The notes under the pieces are model-generated. The model saw only the letters and a program-made list of their open reading frames with translations. It was not told the origin of the DNA and did no database searches. A stretch of DNA of 9,825 nt, from positions 1 through 9,825 of the forward strand of contig CANPZR010000082.1 in the NCBI GenBank assembly GCA_947589175.1. The letters run 5' to 3'. Every line of letters starts with the position of its first letter. Positions within the stretch are counted from its first letter, which is position 1. Position numbers and translations under genes: made by a program. The stretch comes from an uncultured Lachnospiraceae bacterium. GTDB taxonomy: Bacteria > Bacillota > Clostridia > Lachnospirales > Lachnospiraceae. This document shows positions 1 to 6,450 of the stretch, in pieces.

Positions 1-331
1 GGCTGAAAAACAGGCCGATGGAAAACAGAACCTTCCGGCGCAGCGCGCGGTTCTTGTCGTTGGAAATATACAGCCCCGAAGCCACGATGAGGTAGACGGG
101 AAATATGTACGCCAGCGCGCCAATCAGTCCGAACAGGACGCCGCACAGCCACTCTCCCAGGATGCCGCACACGTGAAACACGCTGAGCAGGCATAATATT
201 CCGAATACAAACAGTATGAGAAAAGTAATCTCCCTTGCCATCGGGCTCTTTCCCCTGGCGGGAGACGTCTTTTTTCTTTTATAATGAGTATTTTTACTTG
301 ATTTTTTATAGGATTTCTTACTAGCTGCCAT
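1..331 (-). CDS. ftsK: DNA translocase FtsK/SpoIIIE family, N-terminal membrane part (partial)
   Basis: Reading from 331 to the window edge gives 110 codons with no stop; the C-terminal part, including the motor, lies outside the window. The visible protein has a very basic, lysine-rich N-terminus (residues 5-33), a hydrophobic helix at about 35-53 and further hydrophobic segments at about 57-90 containing GLIGALAYIFP. This matches the start of the multi-helix membrane anchor of FtsK/SpoIIIE proteins, hexameric DNA pumps that clear chromosome DNA through the division or sporulation septum. The ATG at 331 is preferred because GGAG lies 6 nt upstream; an in-frame ATG at 343 would overlap that site. 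Identity rests on the membrane pattern and on tepA immediately upstream, as in B. subtilis tepA-ylzJ-spoIIIE. The ATPase motifs are not visible, so FtsK versus SpoIIIE cannot be decided. Confidence 0.78.
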   Translation of the reverse strand, partial: MAASKKSYKKSSKNTHYKRKKTSPARGKSPMAREITFLILFVFGILCLLSVFHVCGILGEWLCGVLFGLIGALAYIFPVYLIVASGLYISNDKNRALRRKVLFSIGLFFS

Positions 332-386
332 AATGATCTCCATTCCAGAGCGTTTGTGCGGCGCGACAATGGAAAAAACGGGTTAC

Positions 387-410
387 ATCAAACGGTAAAT
401 ACCGTTTGAT
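387..410. promoter_or_regulatory. Perfect 11-bp inverted repeat in the ftsK leader
   Basis: ATCAAACGGTA (387-397) and TACCGTTTGAT (400-410) are exact reverse complements separated by AA. The element lies between the ftsK promoter (458-486) and its start codon. It could be an operator for a dimeric regulator, or an RNA hairpin in the leader (10 bp, 4-nt loop). In the minus-strand transcript a run of six U follows about 8 nt after the stem, which is too far for a classical terminator but leaves weak attenuation possible. I do not recognise a named operator. Confidence 0.55.
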
Positions 411-415
411 CACGC

Positions 416-435
416 CGTTCCGCCCGCGCGGAACG
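416..435. promoter_or_regulatory. GC-rich 8-bp hairpin in the ftsK leader
   Basis: CGTTCCGC (416-423) and GCGGAACG (428-435) are exact reverse complements around a 4-nt loop. The hairpin lies just downstream of the predicted ftsK transcription start and only 5 nt from the second inverted repeat at 387-410, so the two would form tandem stem-loops in the leader RNA. No U-tract follows directly. Its role is unknown; it may stabilise the transcript or be part of a regulatory leader. Confidence 0.45.
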
Positions 436-457
436 CTCAACCAATTTATACCGGATT

Positions 458-486
458 ATTATACTACGAAAAAATTTTATTCGCAA
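458..486 (-). promoter_or_regulatory. Predicted sigma-A promoter of ftsK
   Basis: On the minus strand TTGCGA (481-486) and a perfect TATAAT (458-463) are separated by exactly 17 bp. The spacer is AT-rich, in contrast to the neighbouring coding DNA. The start of transcription would be near 451, giving a leader of about 120 nt before the ftsK ATG at 331. The promoter lies in the 231-nt gap after tepA, so ftsK can be transcribed independently of the upstream genes. Confidence 0.75.
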
Positions 487-562
487 GGGTTTTCCCGAAC
501 AAATGTTTATGTGGAAATATTTATGTCTCGCTGTCCGTCTGGCAGAATCCGCGAAAACGCGC

Positions 563-1213
563 TTATTCAGCCGCGTCCCGCGCGCTCTCCCGGATCATCT
601 CACGCAGTTTTTTCCAGGCGGGAGCGATTCCGCCCACCTCGCAGATCAGGCCACAGTCCACCGCTTCCCTCCCCACCAGCACCGTTCCCAGGTCTCTCGA
701 GAGCATGCTGGTGTTCATCATGAGCTTTTCCAGCTCCTTTTTTCCGGTTCGGCTGTGGCTGGAGATAAAATCCAGAATCCGGTCCTGAATCTGCTGAAAC
801 TGGCTGTAGGTCTGAGGCGTCCCTAACACCATGCCGTTCATGCGGACCGGGTGCATGATCATGGTGGCGGAGGGCACAATAAAAGAATACCTCGTAGCCA
901 CCGCTAACGGAACGCCAATGGAATGGCTGTCCCCGATAATCAGCGAAACCGTAGGCTTGCTGAGAGAAGCGATCATCTCCGCCAGCGCCAGCCCGCAGGA
1001 GACGTCTCCGCCCACCGTATTCATCAAAAAAAGAACGCCCCGTATGTCCTCGCTCTGCTCCGCCTTTGCTAAAAGGGGCAGAATGTGCTCGTATTTTGTC
1101 GTCTTCTCGTTCTGGGCCAGACAGTCGTGTCCCTCAATCTCGCCGATAATAGAAATTGTCTGTATTCCCTGGCACTCCACCATGCCGTATTCCCGTATGA
1201 TATCCTGATCCAT
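563..1213 (-). CDS. tepA: TepA-family ClpP-like serine protease
   Basis: The 216-residue protein has the ClpP/crotonase fold signature of the TepA family, membrane-associated or cytosolic ClpP-like proteases first linked to protein translocation in B. subtilis. Visible markers are IIGEIEGH (22-29) followed by TTKYEHILPLL, the oxyanion-type NTVGGDV stretch (65-71), the nucleophile region DSHSIG with Ser98 as likely nucleophile, MHP with His121, and SRDLGT with Asp174 as the likely third triad member. Length fits the family. The GAGGG ribosome binding site lies only 3 nt before the ATG, which is short; Met11 (ATG at 1183), preceded by GGGA at 7 nt, is a possible alternative start, but the longer form agrees better with known TepA N-termini. 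The gene sits 101 nt after the amidase gene and upstream of ftsK, a conserved order in Firmicutes. The physiological substrate is not predictable. Confidence 0.88.
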   Translation of the reverse strand: MDQDIIREYGMVECQGIQTISIIGEIEGHDCLAQNEKTTKYEHILPLLAKAEQSEDIRGVLFLMNTVGGDVSCGLALAEMIASLSKPTVSLIIGDSHSIGVPLAVATRYSFIVPSATMIMHPVRMNGMVLGTPQTYSQFQQIQDRILDFISSHSRTGKKELEKLMMNTSMLSRDLGTVLVGREAVDCGLICEVGGIAPAWKKLREMIRESARDAAE

Positions 1214-1220
1214 ATACCCT

Positions 1221-1240
1221 CATTTCCGAGCGTTTACACG
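1221..1240 (-). promoter_or_regulatory. Leader motif shared by tepA and ftsK
   Basis: This 20-bp stretch, ending 8 nt before the tepA start codon, matches 341-360 ahead of ftsK at 15 of 20 positions without gaps. The common core on the minus strand is AAACGCTC, followed a few bases on by AATG. In both leaders the core can close a small stem with an upstream GCG. The copies lie at nearly the same distance from their start codons (8 and 10 nt), which suggests a shared translational or processing signal, or simply a common ribosome-binding context. The function is unknown. Confidence 0.35.
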
Positions 1241-1314
1241 AACTACATTCGCTTAGCAATTTGTTTTCGCTCTAACGTCCTGTCATAAGTATGACCCGGA
1301 TATCCCGAAAATAT

Positions 1315-2088
1315 TCATTTTTTCAGCCGATACGCCGACGGGCGCCGATCCCGCCGGAAGGGAAATTTTTCTACATACCGCAAAAGCGCCGCAAGATCCA
1401 GCGTGACATAGCGGTTTCTCTCCCCCTGTCTCTCCGGGAGCTCCGATCCGTCCGGCCCAAACGCCGCGGAACTTTTCGCGTAGCGCAGCCCGCCCCCCTC
1501 GCCGATCCGGTTGACGCCCGCCACAAAGCACTGCATCTCGATTGCCCTTGCCCGCAAAAGCGCCCGCCACTGCGCCAGACGGCTCTCCGGCCAGTTGGCT
1601 ATGACAAGAATAAGCCCCGTATCCAGCGGGAGCTGCTGAAAGGCCTCCGGGAACCGCAGATCGTAGCAGATAAAGGCCCCGCAGGAAAACTCTCCCAGAT
1701 CGAACCGGCAGACGCCGTCCCCGCCGGCATAAAAATCCGCCTCGCCGCCTAAGGCGAACGGGTGAATCTTGATATAGTCCGCCCGAACCTCTCCCGCCCG
1801 GTCCACCACGCAAAAATGATTGCGTCCCTTTCCCTCCTGCTCAGTGACATAGCCGAAACCGGCGGCTATGCCATACTCTTTTGCAAGACGGGAAAAAAAC
1901 GCAATCGTCTCATCCTTTTCATCCTTCACTTTATTTACATCAAAAGAAAATCCCGTGAGAGTCATTTCCGGAAAAACAATGAGATCGGCACCCTCAGAAG
2001 CAGCTTCCCGGATCATGGCCTGGCACTGCGCCTGGTTGGCTTTTTTATCCTCCCAGACAATATCCATATCCGTAAGCGCCACTTCCAT
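1315..2088 (-). CDS. Nitrilase-superfamily carbon-nitrogen hydrolase, possibly omega-amidase-like
   Basis: This 257-residue protein carries the complete nitrilase-superfamily triad: Glu41 in FPEMTLTGF, Lys107 in YIKIHPF and Cys141 in GAFICYDLRFPE. These enzymes hydrolyse amide or nitrile C-N bonds through a cysteine thioester, usually on small cytosolic substrates. Overall length and the ICYDLRFPE and ANWPESRLAQW stretches resemble the YafV/Nit2-type omega-amidase branch, which deaminates alpha-keto acid amides such as alpha-ketoglutaramate; the exact substrate is an inference. AGGAGG lies 9 nt before the ATG at 2088, and the start is only 18 nt beyond the stop of the diguanylate cyclase gene, so the two are very probably co-transcribed. 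There is no signal peptide or membrane segment. The downstream gap to tepA (1214-1314) has a small 6-bp inverted repeat at 1282-1295 but no clear terminator. Confidence 0.88.
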   Translation of the reverse strand: MEVALTDMDIVWEDKKANQAQCQAMIREAASEGADLIVFPEMTLTGFSFDVNKVKDEKDETIAFFSRLAKEYGIAAGFGYVTEQEGKGRNHFCVVDRAGEVRADYIKIHPFALGGEADFYAGGDGVCRFDLGEFSCGAFICYDLRFPEAFQQLPLDTGLILVIANWPESRLAQWRALLRARAIEMQCFVAGVNRIGEGGGLRYAKSSAAFGPDGSELPERQGERNRYVTLDLAALLRYVEKFPFRRDRRPSAYRLKK

Positions 2089-2106
2089 GTCCCGCCGCCT
2101 CCTGTC

Positions 2107-3450
2107 TCATTCTTCTCCGTACACCCGGCATCCGCACCGGCCATTTTCCTTCACAACATACAGCGCCTCGTCCGCGCGGGTATACACCTCGCGGAACGAA
2201 TCGCCACGCTTGCTGAAAGCAATGCCCACGCTCAGGGAAAACTTCGGATACGGCTCTTCCAAGGCAGTCAGATAATCATTGATATCCAAAATCCGCTTCT
2301 TGATATATTCGATATTCTCCTTGGGCAGGCTGGGAATCCAGATGGCAAATTCATCACCGCCGAACCGGCCTACCACATCCTCGTTCCGAAAATGCTCGGA
2401 CAGCGTGGTCGCCACAAGCTTAAGAACCTTGTCGCCCATTTCATGGCCGCAGTTGTCATTGACCAGCTTGAACTTATCCACATCAATCAGCAAAAAGACG
2501 CCTGTGTCCTGTTCTTCCGTCAGAAGCCGGCCCGACACCTGCTTCTCAAACGCGCCCCGGTTAAAAATCCCCGTGAGAGCGTCGTGATCCGCAATTTTCT
2601 GGAGTTTTTTCTCCTTCTGCTCCTTGGCTTCCCAGTTCTCATTGTAGGCGTCCGCCAGGCTGCGCAGCTCGTAGACTCCTTTTCTGTCCAGAGGCTTATT
2701 GTGCAGAATATTGACCGAATAAGCCTTCAGGATACGGATTACCTGAAAATACAAAAATATGCAGGAAATAAGAATCACGCCAATCACAACACAGCAAAGA
2801 ATCTGCTGATACTGGATCTGCTTTTTCAGACTTTTTTCTTCATCCAGCATTTTCTGGTTCTGTCTGGACAGAATCTTATTTATAAAGCGGTCGAGATCCA
2901 TATTGATCCGGTTCTTCTGGTTCTGATAATCCTGTCCCGTGATGATATTTTCCGCCAGAGACTGCCACTGCTGCACTGTCATGTTCCGCTCTTCATCCGA
3001 AAGAGGAAAATTAATAATCTCCTCCGGCAGATCGGTTCCGATAATATTATGCGACCGGGAAACCAGCTTCATAATATGGATGTCCTGCCGGATCAGGCTC
3101 TCCAGCTTCTCCTCAGCGCCCGTTATCATCTTTTTCTCTTCATCCGTGGCAGTGATGTTGGCAATCGCCTCTTCCCGCTTGTCTGAATTTACCTCTGCAA
3201 AATAAGCCTTCATGTAAGTGGCGTCGCCTGTTATAACAAAATTCTGCAGCTGCGTTGCCATATTGTCAATGGATTCCTGCAGCATGGATGTCCGGTACTG
3301 CGTATTTTTGTATGCGTCATCACTGGCGAGAACATCCGAATACTGCTGTTTCACATTCATATTGGACACCAGCATGATTCCACTGGAAACTGTTATCATG
3401 ACCAGCATGATAACAGTCAGCGTCATAATGTGGATTCCTTTTTTTGCCAT
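2107..3450 (-). CDS. Membrane-bound GGDEF diguanylate cyclase
   Basis: The 447-residue protein has a transmembrane helix at about 8-28, a mostly helical presumably extracytoplasmic sensor region at about 30-215, a second membrane helix at about 217-238, a short linker and a C-terminal GGDEF domain from about 285 to the end. The catalytic domain looks intact: DHDALTG (288-294), the metal-binding LIDVDKFK (321-328) and GGDEF itself (364-368). RNED at 355-358 fits the RxxD inhibitory site seen in product-inhibited cyclases such as PleD. It should therefore make cyclic di-GMP from two GTP at the inner face of the membrane in response to an external signal. The sensor resembles four-helix-bundle or CHASE-type domains in helix content, but the ligand is unknown. 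There is no EAL or HD-GYP partner here. GGGGGA lies 7-8 nt before the start. The gene follows pnp by 67 nt and precedes the amidase gene by 18 nt. Confidence 0.93.
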   Translation of the reverse strand: MAKKGIHIMTLTVIMLVMITVSSGIMLVSNMNVKQQYSDVLASDDAYKNTQYRTSMLQESIDNMATQLQNFVITGDATYMKAYFAEVNSDKREEAIANITATDEEKKMITGAEEKLESLIRQDIHIMKLVSRSHNIIGTDLPEEIINFPLSDEERNMTVQQWQSLAENIITGQDYQNQKNRINMDLDRFINKILSRQNQKMLDEEKSLKKQIQYQQILCCVVIGVILISCIFLYFQVIRILKAYSVNILHNKPLDRKGVYELRSLADAYNENWEAKEQKEKKLQKIADHDALTGIFNRGAFEKQVSGRLLTEEQDTGVFLLIDVDKFKLVNDNCGHEMGDKVLKLVATTLSEHFRNEDVVGRFGGDEFAIWIPSLPKENIEYIKKRILDINDYLTALEEPYPKFSLSVGIAFSKRGDSFREVYTRADEALYVVKENGRCGCRVYGEE

Positions 3451-3469
3451 ACCGATTCCCCCTGAAAAT

Positions 3470-3498
3470 CATGTACAACCCCAAAAAACTTTTGTCAA
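3470..3498 (-). promoter_or_regulatory. Weak candidate promoter before the diguanylate cyclase gene
   Basis: A perfect TTGACA (3493-3498) is followed after 17 bp by TACATG (3470-3475), a poor -10 match. The transcription start would fall almost on the ribosome binding site, leaving a leader of only about a dozen bases. It may be a secondary promoter in the 67-nt gap after pnp, or a chance match. Confidence 0.25.
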
Positions 3499-3517
3499 TC
3501 CCCCCAAAACTCCGGTC

Positions 3518-5611
3518 TTAAGCTCCCGGTACATCCTTTATGCTGAAGCTTACGCGGCCCATCTTGTCCTTTCCAAGGCAGATCACCTTTACCTTGTCGC
3601 CCAGCGTGAGCTCGTCTTCTACATGGTTGATCCGGCGCCTTGCGATGTTGGAAATGTGGACCATTCCCTCCTTGCCGGGCGCGAACTCGATAAATGCGCC
3701 AAAATCCTTGATGCTGACGACGGTTCCCTCTAAGATCTGTCCCTTTTCAAACTCGGTGACGATAATCTGGATCAGGCGGATGGCCTCGTCCATCGCCGCC
3801 GAATCCGTGCCGCACACAGAAACAGCTCCGTCGTCCGTGATGTCGATCTTCACGCCGGTGCGCTCAATCAGGGCGTTAATTGTCTTGCCGCGCTGGCCGA
3901 CTACGTCGCCGATCTTCGTCGGATCGATCATGATCTGCTTGATCTTCGGCGCGTACGGGCTCAGCTCCTCGCGCGGCTTGTCGATGACCTTGAGCATGAC
4001 CTCATCCAGAATGTACTCTCTGGCCTCCTTGGTCTGATAAATCGCCTTCTCTACAATCTCACGGGTCAGACCGTGAATCTTAATATCCATCTGAATCGCC
4101 GTGATACCCTTGTGGGTTCCGGCTACCTTAAAGTCCATATCGCCGAAGAAGTCCTCTAATCCCTGAATATCCGTGAGAATCAGGTAATCGTCGTCGGTGT
4201 CGCCCGTCACAAGTCCGACTGAGATGCCGGCAACCGGCGCCTTGATTGGAACGCCCGCCGCCATCAGAGACAGCGTAGAGGCGCAGATGCTTCCCTGTGA
4301 GGTGGAGCCGTTGGACTCCAGAATCTCGGACACGGTACGGATCGTGTACGGGAAATCCTCCTCGCTCGGAATCATCGGCAGAAGGGCTCTCTCCGCCAGC
4401 GCGCCGTGACCGATCTCGCGGCGTCCCGGTCCGCGGGAAGGCCGTGTCTCGCCTACCGACCAGGACGGGAAATTGTAGTGGTGAATGTATCTCTTGCTTG
4501 TCTTATTTTCATCCAGACCGTCTAACTTCTGCTTCTCCGACAGGGGCGCTAACGTGGTGACGTTGAGCACCTGTGTCTGTCCGCGTGAGAACAGGCCGGA
4601 ACCGTGCACCGTAGGAAGCACGTCAATCTCCGCGTGGAGCGGGCGGATCTGCTTGATCTCGCGGCCGTCCGGGCGCTTGTGGTCTTTCAGAATCATCTTG
4701 CGGACCGTCTTTTTCTGGAACTTGTACACCGCCTCGTCAATCAGCGGAATCCAGTCCTCATGCTCCTCGGCGTAGCGCTCCTCCAGCTGATCCTTGATCT
4801 TGCGGATGTTCTCCTCGCGCACCTGCTTTACATCGGTGAATACAGCCTCCTCCATCGCCTCCGGCGTGATAAAGGACACCATGTCCTCCCACAGATCCTC
4901 CGGCGTGTCGAAATGCTCGTACTCGTGCTTTTCCTTGCCGCACTCGGCAACAATCTTATCAAAGAACTCAATAATCTGTCCATTGATCGCATGGGCGCCG
5001 TAAATCGCCTGAATCATAGTCTCCTCGTCCACCTCGTTGGCGCCCGCCTCGATCATAATGACCTTCTCTCTGGTGGAAGCGACCGTGAGCGCTAAGTCGG
5101 ATGCCTCTCTCTGGGCGCTGGTCGGATTGTATACCAGCTCGCCGTCTACCAGGCCGACCTGAGTAGCCGCCGTGGGGCCGTCAAACGGAATGTCGGAAAT
5201 GCAGGTGGCAAGGGCGGAGCTCAGCATCGCCACAAGCTCCGGCGCGCAGTCCTGATCCACGTTCATGACCACGTTCTCCAGCGTGACGTCGTTTCTGTAA
5301 TCCTTCGGAAAGAGCGGTCTCATAGGCCGGTCGATGACGCGGCAGGTGAGGACGGCGTTGTCCGATGGCTTGCCCTCTCTTCTCGTAAATCCGCCAGGGA
5401 TACGCCCTACCGAATACATCTTCTCGTGGTACTCCACGCTCAGGGGGAAGAAATCAATCCCCTCTCTGGGCTTCTCCGAAGCGGTAGCGGTGGACAGCAC
5501 CACCGTGTCGCCGTAGCGCATGAAAGCGGCGCCATTGGCCTGTGCGGCCATGCGGCCGATATCAACAGACAATGTCCTGCCTGCCAGTTCCATTGTAAAA
5601 GTCTTATACAT
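3518..5611 (-). CDS. pnp: Polyribonucleotide nucleotidyltransferase (PNPase)
   Basis: The 697-residue protein is a full-length PNPase, the trimeric 3'-5' exoribonuclease that degrades RNA by phosphorolysis and can also add tails. Domain order is canonical: first RNase PH-like domain (about 1-230), alpha-helical linker (about 240-305), second RNase PH domain (about 310-545), KH domain with the GQRG loop (572-575) and C-terminal S1 domain (about 622-692). The active site looks intact: SNGSTSQGS (433-441) for phosphate, and D487, D493 and K495 in the GDMDFK region, equivalent to E. coli D486, D492 and K494. AAAGGAG lies about 7 nt before the ATG at 5611, and the next upstream in-frame region is noncoding. 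It has its own promoter (5724-5752) and a long leader hairpin (5641-5700), so it may be autoregulated. In many Firmicutes pnp directly follows rpsO; here a Nudix gene stands between them. Confidence 0.98.
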   Translation of the reverse strand: MYKTFTMELAGRTLSVDIGRMAAQANGAAFMRYGDTVVLSTATASEKPREGIDFFPLSVEYHEKMYSVGRIPGGFTRREGKPSDNAVLTCRVIDRPMRPLFPKDYRNDVTLENVVMNVDQDCAPELVAMLSSALATCISDIPFDGPTAATQVGLVDGELVYNPTSAQREASDLALTVASTREKVIMIEAGANEVDEETMIQAIYGAHAINGQIIEFFDKIVAECGKEKHEYEHFDTPEDLWEDMVSFITPEAMEEAVFTDVKQVREENIRKIKDQLEERYAEEHEDWIPLIDEAVYKFQKKTVRKMILKDHKRPDGREIKQIRPLHAEIDVLPTVHGSGLFSRGQTQVLNVTTLAPLSEKQKLDGLDENKTSKRYIHHYNFPSWSVGETRPSRGPGRREIGHGALAERALLPMIPSEEDFPYTIRTVSEILESNGSTSQGSICASTLSLMAAGVPIKAPVAGISVGLVTGDTDDDYLILTDIQGLEDFFGDMDFKVAGTHKGITAIQMDIKIHGLTREIVEKAIYQTKEAREYILDEVMLKVIDKPREELSPYAPKIKQIMIDPTKIGDVVGQRGKTINALIERTGVKIDITDDGAVSVCGTDSAAMDEAIRLIQIIVTEFEKGQILEGTVVSIKDFGAFIEFAPGKEGMVHISNIARRRINHVEDELTLGDKVKVICLGKDKMGRVSFSIKDVPGA

Positions 5612-5617
5612 GTTCGT

Positions 5618-5641
5618 TCTCCTTTATTTTTGATCCGGAGA
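5618..5641 (-). promoter_or_regulatory. Possible hairpin masking the pnp ribosome binding site
   Basis: TCTCC (5641-5637) can pair with GGAGA (5622-5618), which includes the pnp Shine-Dalgarno bases; the loop is 14 nt. The 5-bp stem is weak alone, but it abuts the foot of the large leader hairpin and would stack on it. The arrangement could make translation initiation sensitive to whether the upstream hairpin is intact or cleaved. This is structural inference only. Confidence 0.3.
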
Positions 5642-5700
5642 TTCCGAAACATCTGAAAAATCCACCGCGAGCCGGTGCGCTTTTCAGAAGTCTCGGGAAA
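5641..5700 (-). promoter_or_regulatory. Long stem-loop in the pnp 5' leader
   Basis: The 60-nt segment folds into one long arm. Starting outermost, UUCC pairs with GGAA, then after a bulged C GAGAC pairs with GUUUC (one G-U pair), a U-U mismatch follows, then UCUGAAAA pairs with UUUUCAGA. After a small internal loop CACCG pairs with CGGUG around the loop GCUCG. That is about 22 base pairs read directly from the sequence. In E. coli the pnp leader has a comparable long hairpin that RNase III cuts, after which PNPase itself destabilises the message. The same autoregulation is a reasonable inference here, but it is not shown by sequence alone. Confidence 0.65.
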
Positions 5701-5723
5701 ATCTCCGTTGATATAACTATTTA

Positions 5724-5752
5724 ATTATACATGAAAAAAATATAAAAATCAA
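5724..5752 (-). promoter_or_regulatory. Predicted sigma-A promoter of pnp
   Basis: TTGATT (5747-5752) and a perfect TATAAT (5724-5729) are separated by 17 bp of AT-rich DNA on the minus strand. Transcription should start near 5717, giving a leader of about 105 nt that contains the long stem-loop at 5641-5700. Placed after the Nudix gene, it makes pnp independent of rpsO transcription. Confidence 0.8.
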
Positions 5753-5784
5753 TTTATTTCTTTCCTGAATCTGTGTCAATTTTT

Positions 5785-5931
5785 GGTCAGAAATCCGGGC
5801 GGAACACCCGTCCAAACTTTCAGGCAAATTCTGGTCTGGAACACCCGCCTGAACTTTCGAGCCAAACGCCCCTATGAAATTCACGTCAAAATCCGGGCGG
5901 AACATCTGTCCAAAATTTCAATCAGAAATCC
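5785..5931 (-). repeat. Degenerate 36-37 bp tandem repeat array between the Nudix gene and pnp
   Basis: Reading the minus strand, related units lie at 5931-5895 (37 nt), 5894-5859 (36 nt, most diverged), 5858-5833 (26 nt, truncated), 5832-5797 (36 nt) and a stub from 5796. Two 32-nt segments, 5920-5889 and 5822-5791, match at 29 of 32 positions; their shared core is TGTTCCGCCCGGATTT. The first unit contains the last codons and stop of the Nudix gene. Units could form small GC stems (CGGG/CCCG), but no U-tailed terminator is evident. The array fills most of the 306-nt gap before pnp; the rest is the pnp promoter and leader. Confidence 0.6.
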
Positions 5932-6379
5932 CGGGATAGCTGATCACATCGTCCCCCCACTTCAGCACCTCGTCGTGAAAGAGGGGAATCCGCATCAGTC
6001 CCGCCCCGAACAGATACGCCCGGTCGCGCTCCGGAATCTCCCGCAGCGACAGCCACTTGACGTCCCGGATCGTCTGCTCCTCCGGCGCGAGCTCCGGATC
6101 CGAGCCCGTGACGGGCTCCATGTCCTCCGGCACCTCGATCAGAAAGGAAAAAATGCGGCTCTCCAGATCCGGCTTGTACTCGATGGTCAGCGGGCGCAGA
6201 ATCCGGCCCTTCATCCCCGTCTCCTCCTCCAGCTCGCGAAGCGCCGCCTCCGCCGGAGTCTCGTCATCCTCAATGCCGCCGCCCGGAAGGTTGTAAAAAT
6301 TCCTGCCGAACATCTCATGCTCCACTAACAACAGCTTGTCCCCGCGGCACACCACCGCCTGACTGCGATTTCTTTTCAT
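5918..6379 (-). CDS. Nudix hydrolase
   Basis: This 153-residue protein contains a complete Nudix box at residues 34-56: Gly34, Glu40, then Arg48-Glu49 and Glu52-Glu53 ending in TGM, exactly fitting GX5EX7REUXEEXGU. The glutamates bind the Mg2+ used to cleave nucleoside-diphosphate-X compounds, such as nucleotide sugars, ADP-ribose, oxidised NTPs or capped RNA ends. The flanking sequence does not identify the substrate. AGAGGA lies about 7 nt before the ATG at 6379. It lies 80 nt after rpsO, beyond a strong terminator, and no separate promoter is evident in the short gap, so expression may depend on terminator read-through. Its stop codon lies inside the tandem repeat array, so the last few residues may have been altered by repeat turnover. 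A role in RNA end processing beside pnp is attractive but unsupported. Confidence 0.92.
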   Translation of the reverse strand: MKRNRSQAVVCRGDKLLLVEHEMFGRNFYNLPGGGIEDDETPAEAALRELEEETGMKGRILRPLTIEYKPDLESRIFSFLIEVPEDMEPVTGSDPELAPEEQTIRDVKWLSLREIPERDRAYLFGAGLMRIPLFHDEVLKWGDDVISYPGISD

Positions 6380-6414
6380 AGGTCATTCCTCTCCTGTCCT
6401 TTTTATCAGATTAC

Positions 6415-6450
6415 AAAAAGTGCTTTCATATACAGAACATATGAAAGCAC
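6415..6450 (-). terminator. Intrinsic terminator after rpsO
   Basis: GTGCTTTCATAT (6420-6431) and ATATGAAAGCAC (6439-6450) form a perfect 12-bp stem with a 7-nt loop, followed on the minus strand by five T (6419-6415). It starts 9 nt past the rpsO stop codon and precedes the Nudix start by about 35 nt. The complementary strand lacks a U-tract, so termination is directional. Confidence 0.9.

Noticed and set aside
124..369. Minus-strand 81-codon frame overlapping the ftsK start
   Set aside because: It is out of frame with the membrane protein read from 331, which has a good ribosome binding site and FtsK-like hydrophobic pattern.
1283..1813. Minus-strand 176-codon frame rich in Gly and Arg
   Set aside because: It is an alternate frame of the amidase gene, and its composition reflects GC-rich codons read out of phase.
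1762..3186. Plus-strand open frame of 474 codons
   Set aside because: It lies entirely antisense to the diguanylate cyclase and amidase genes, both with clear motifs and ribosome binding sites. Its product shows no recognisable domain.
5774..5779. Perfect TTGACA between the repeat array and the pnp promoter
   Set aside because: No acceptable -10 lies 16-18 bp downstream; TTGATT/TATAAT at 5724-5752 is the better promoter.
5717..5905. Minus-strand 62-codon frame in the Nudix-pnp gap
   Set aside because: It consists of the repeat units plus the AT-rich pnp promoter region and has no convincing ribosome binding site. Other repeat copies do not keep the same frame.
5785..5931. CRISPR-like array
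   Set aside because: The 36-37 bp units are degenerate, directly abutting without unique spacers, and no cas gene is present.
5783..6328. Plus-strand open frame of 181 codons
   Set aside because: It mirrors the Nudix gene and the repeat array; the Arg/Pro/Leu-rich composition is typical of an antisense shadow.
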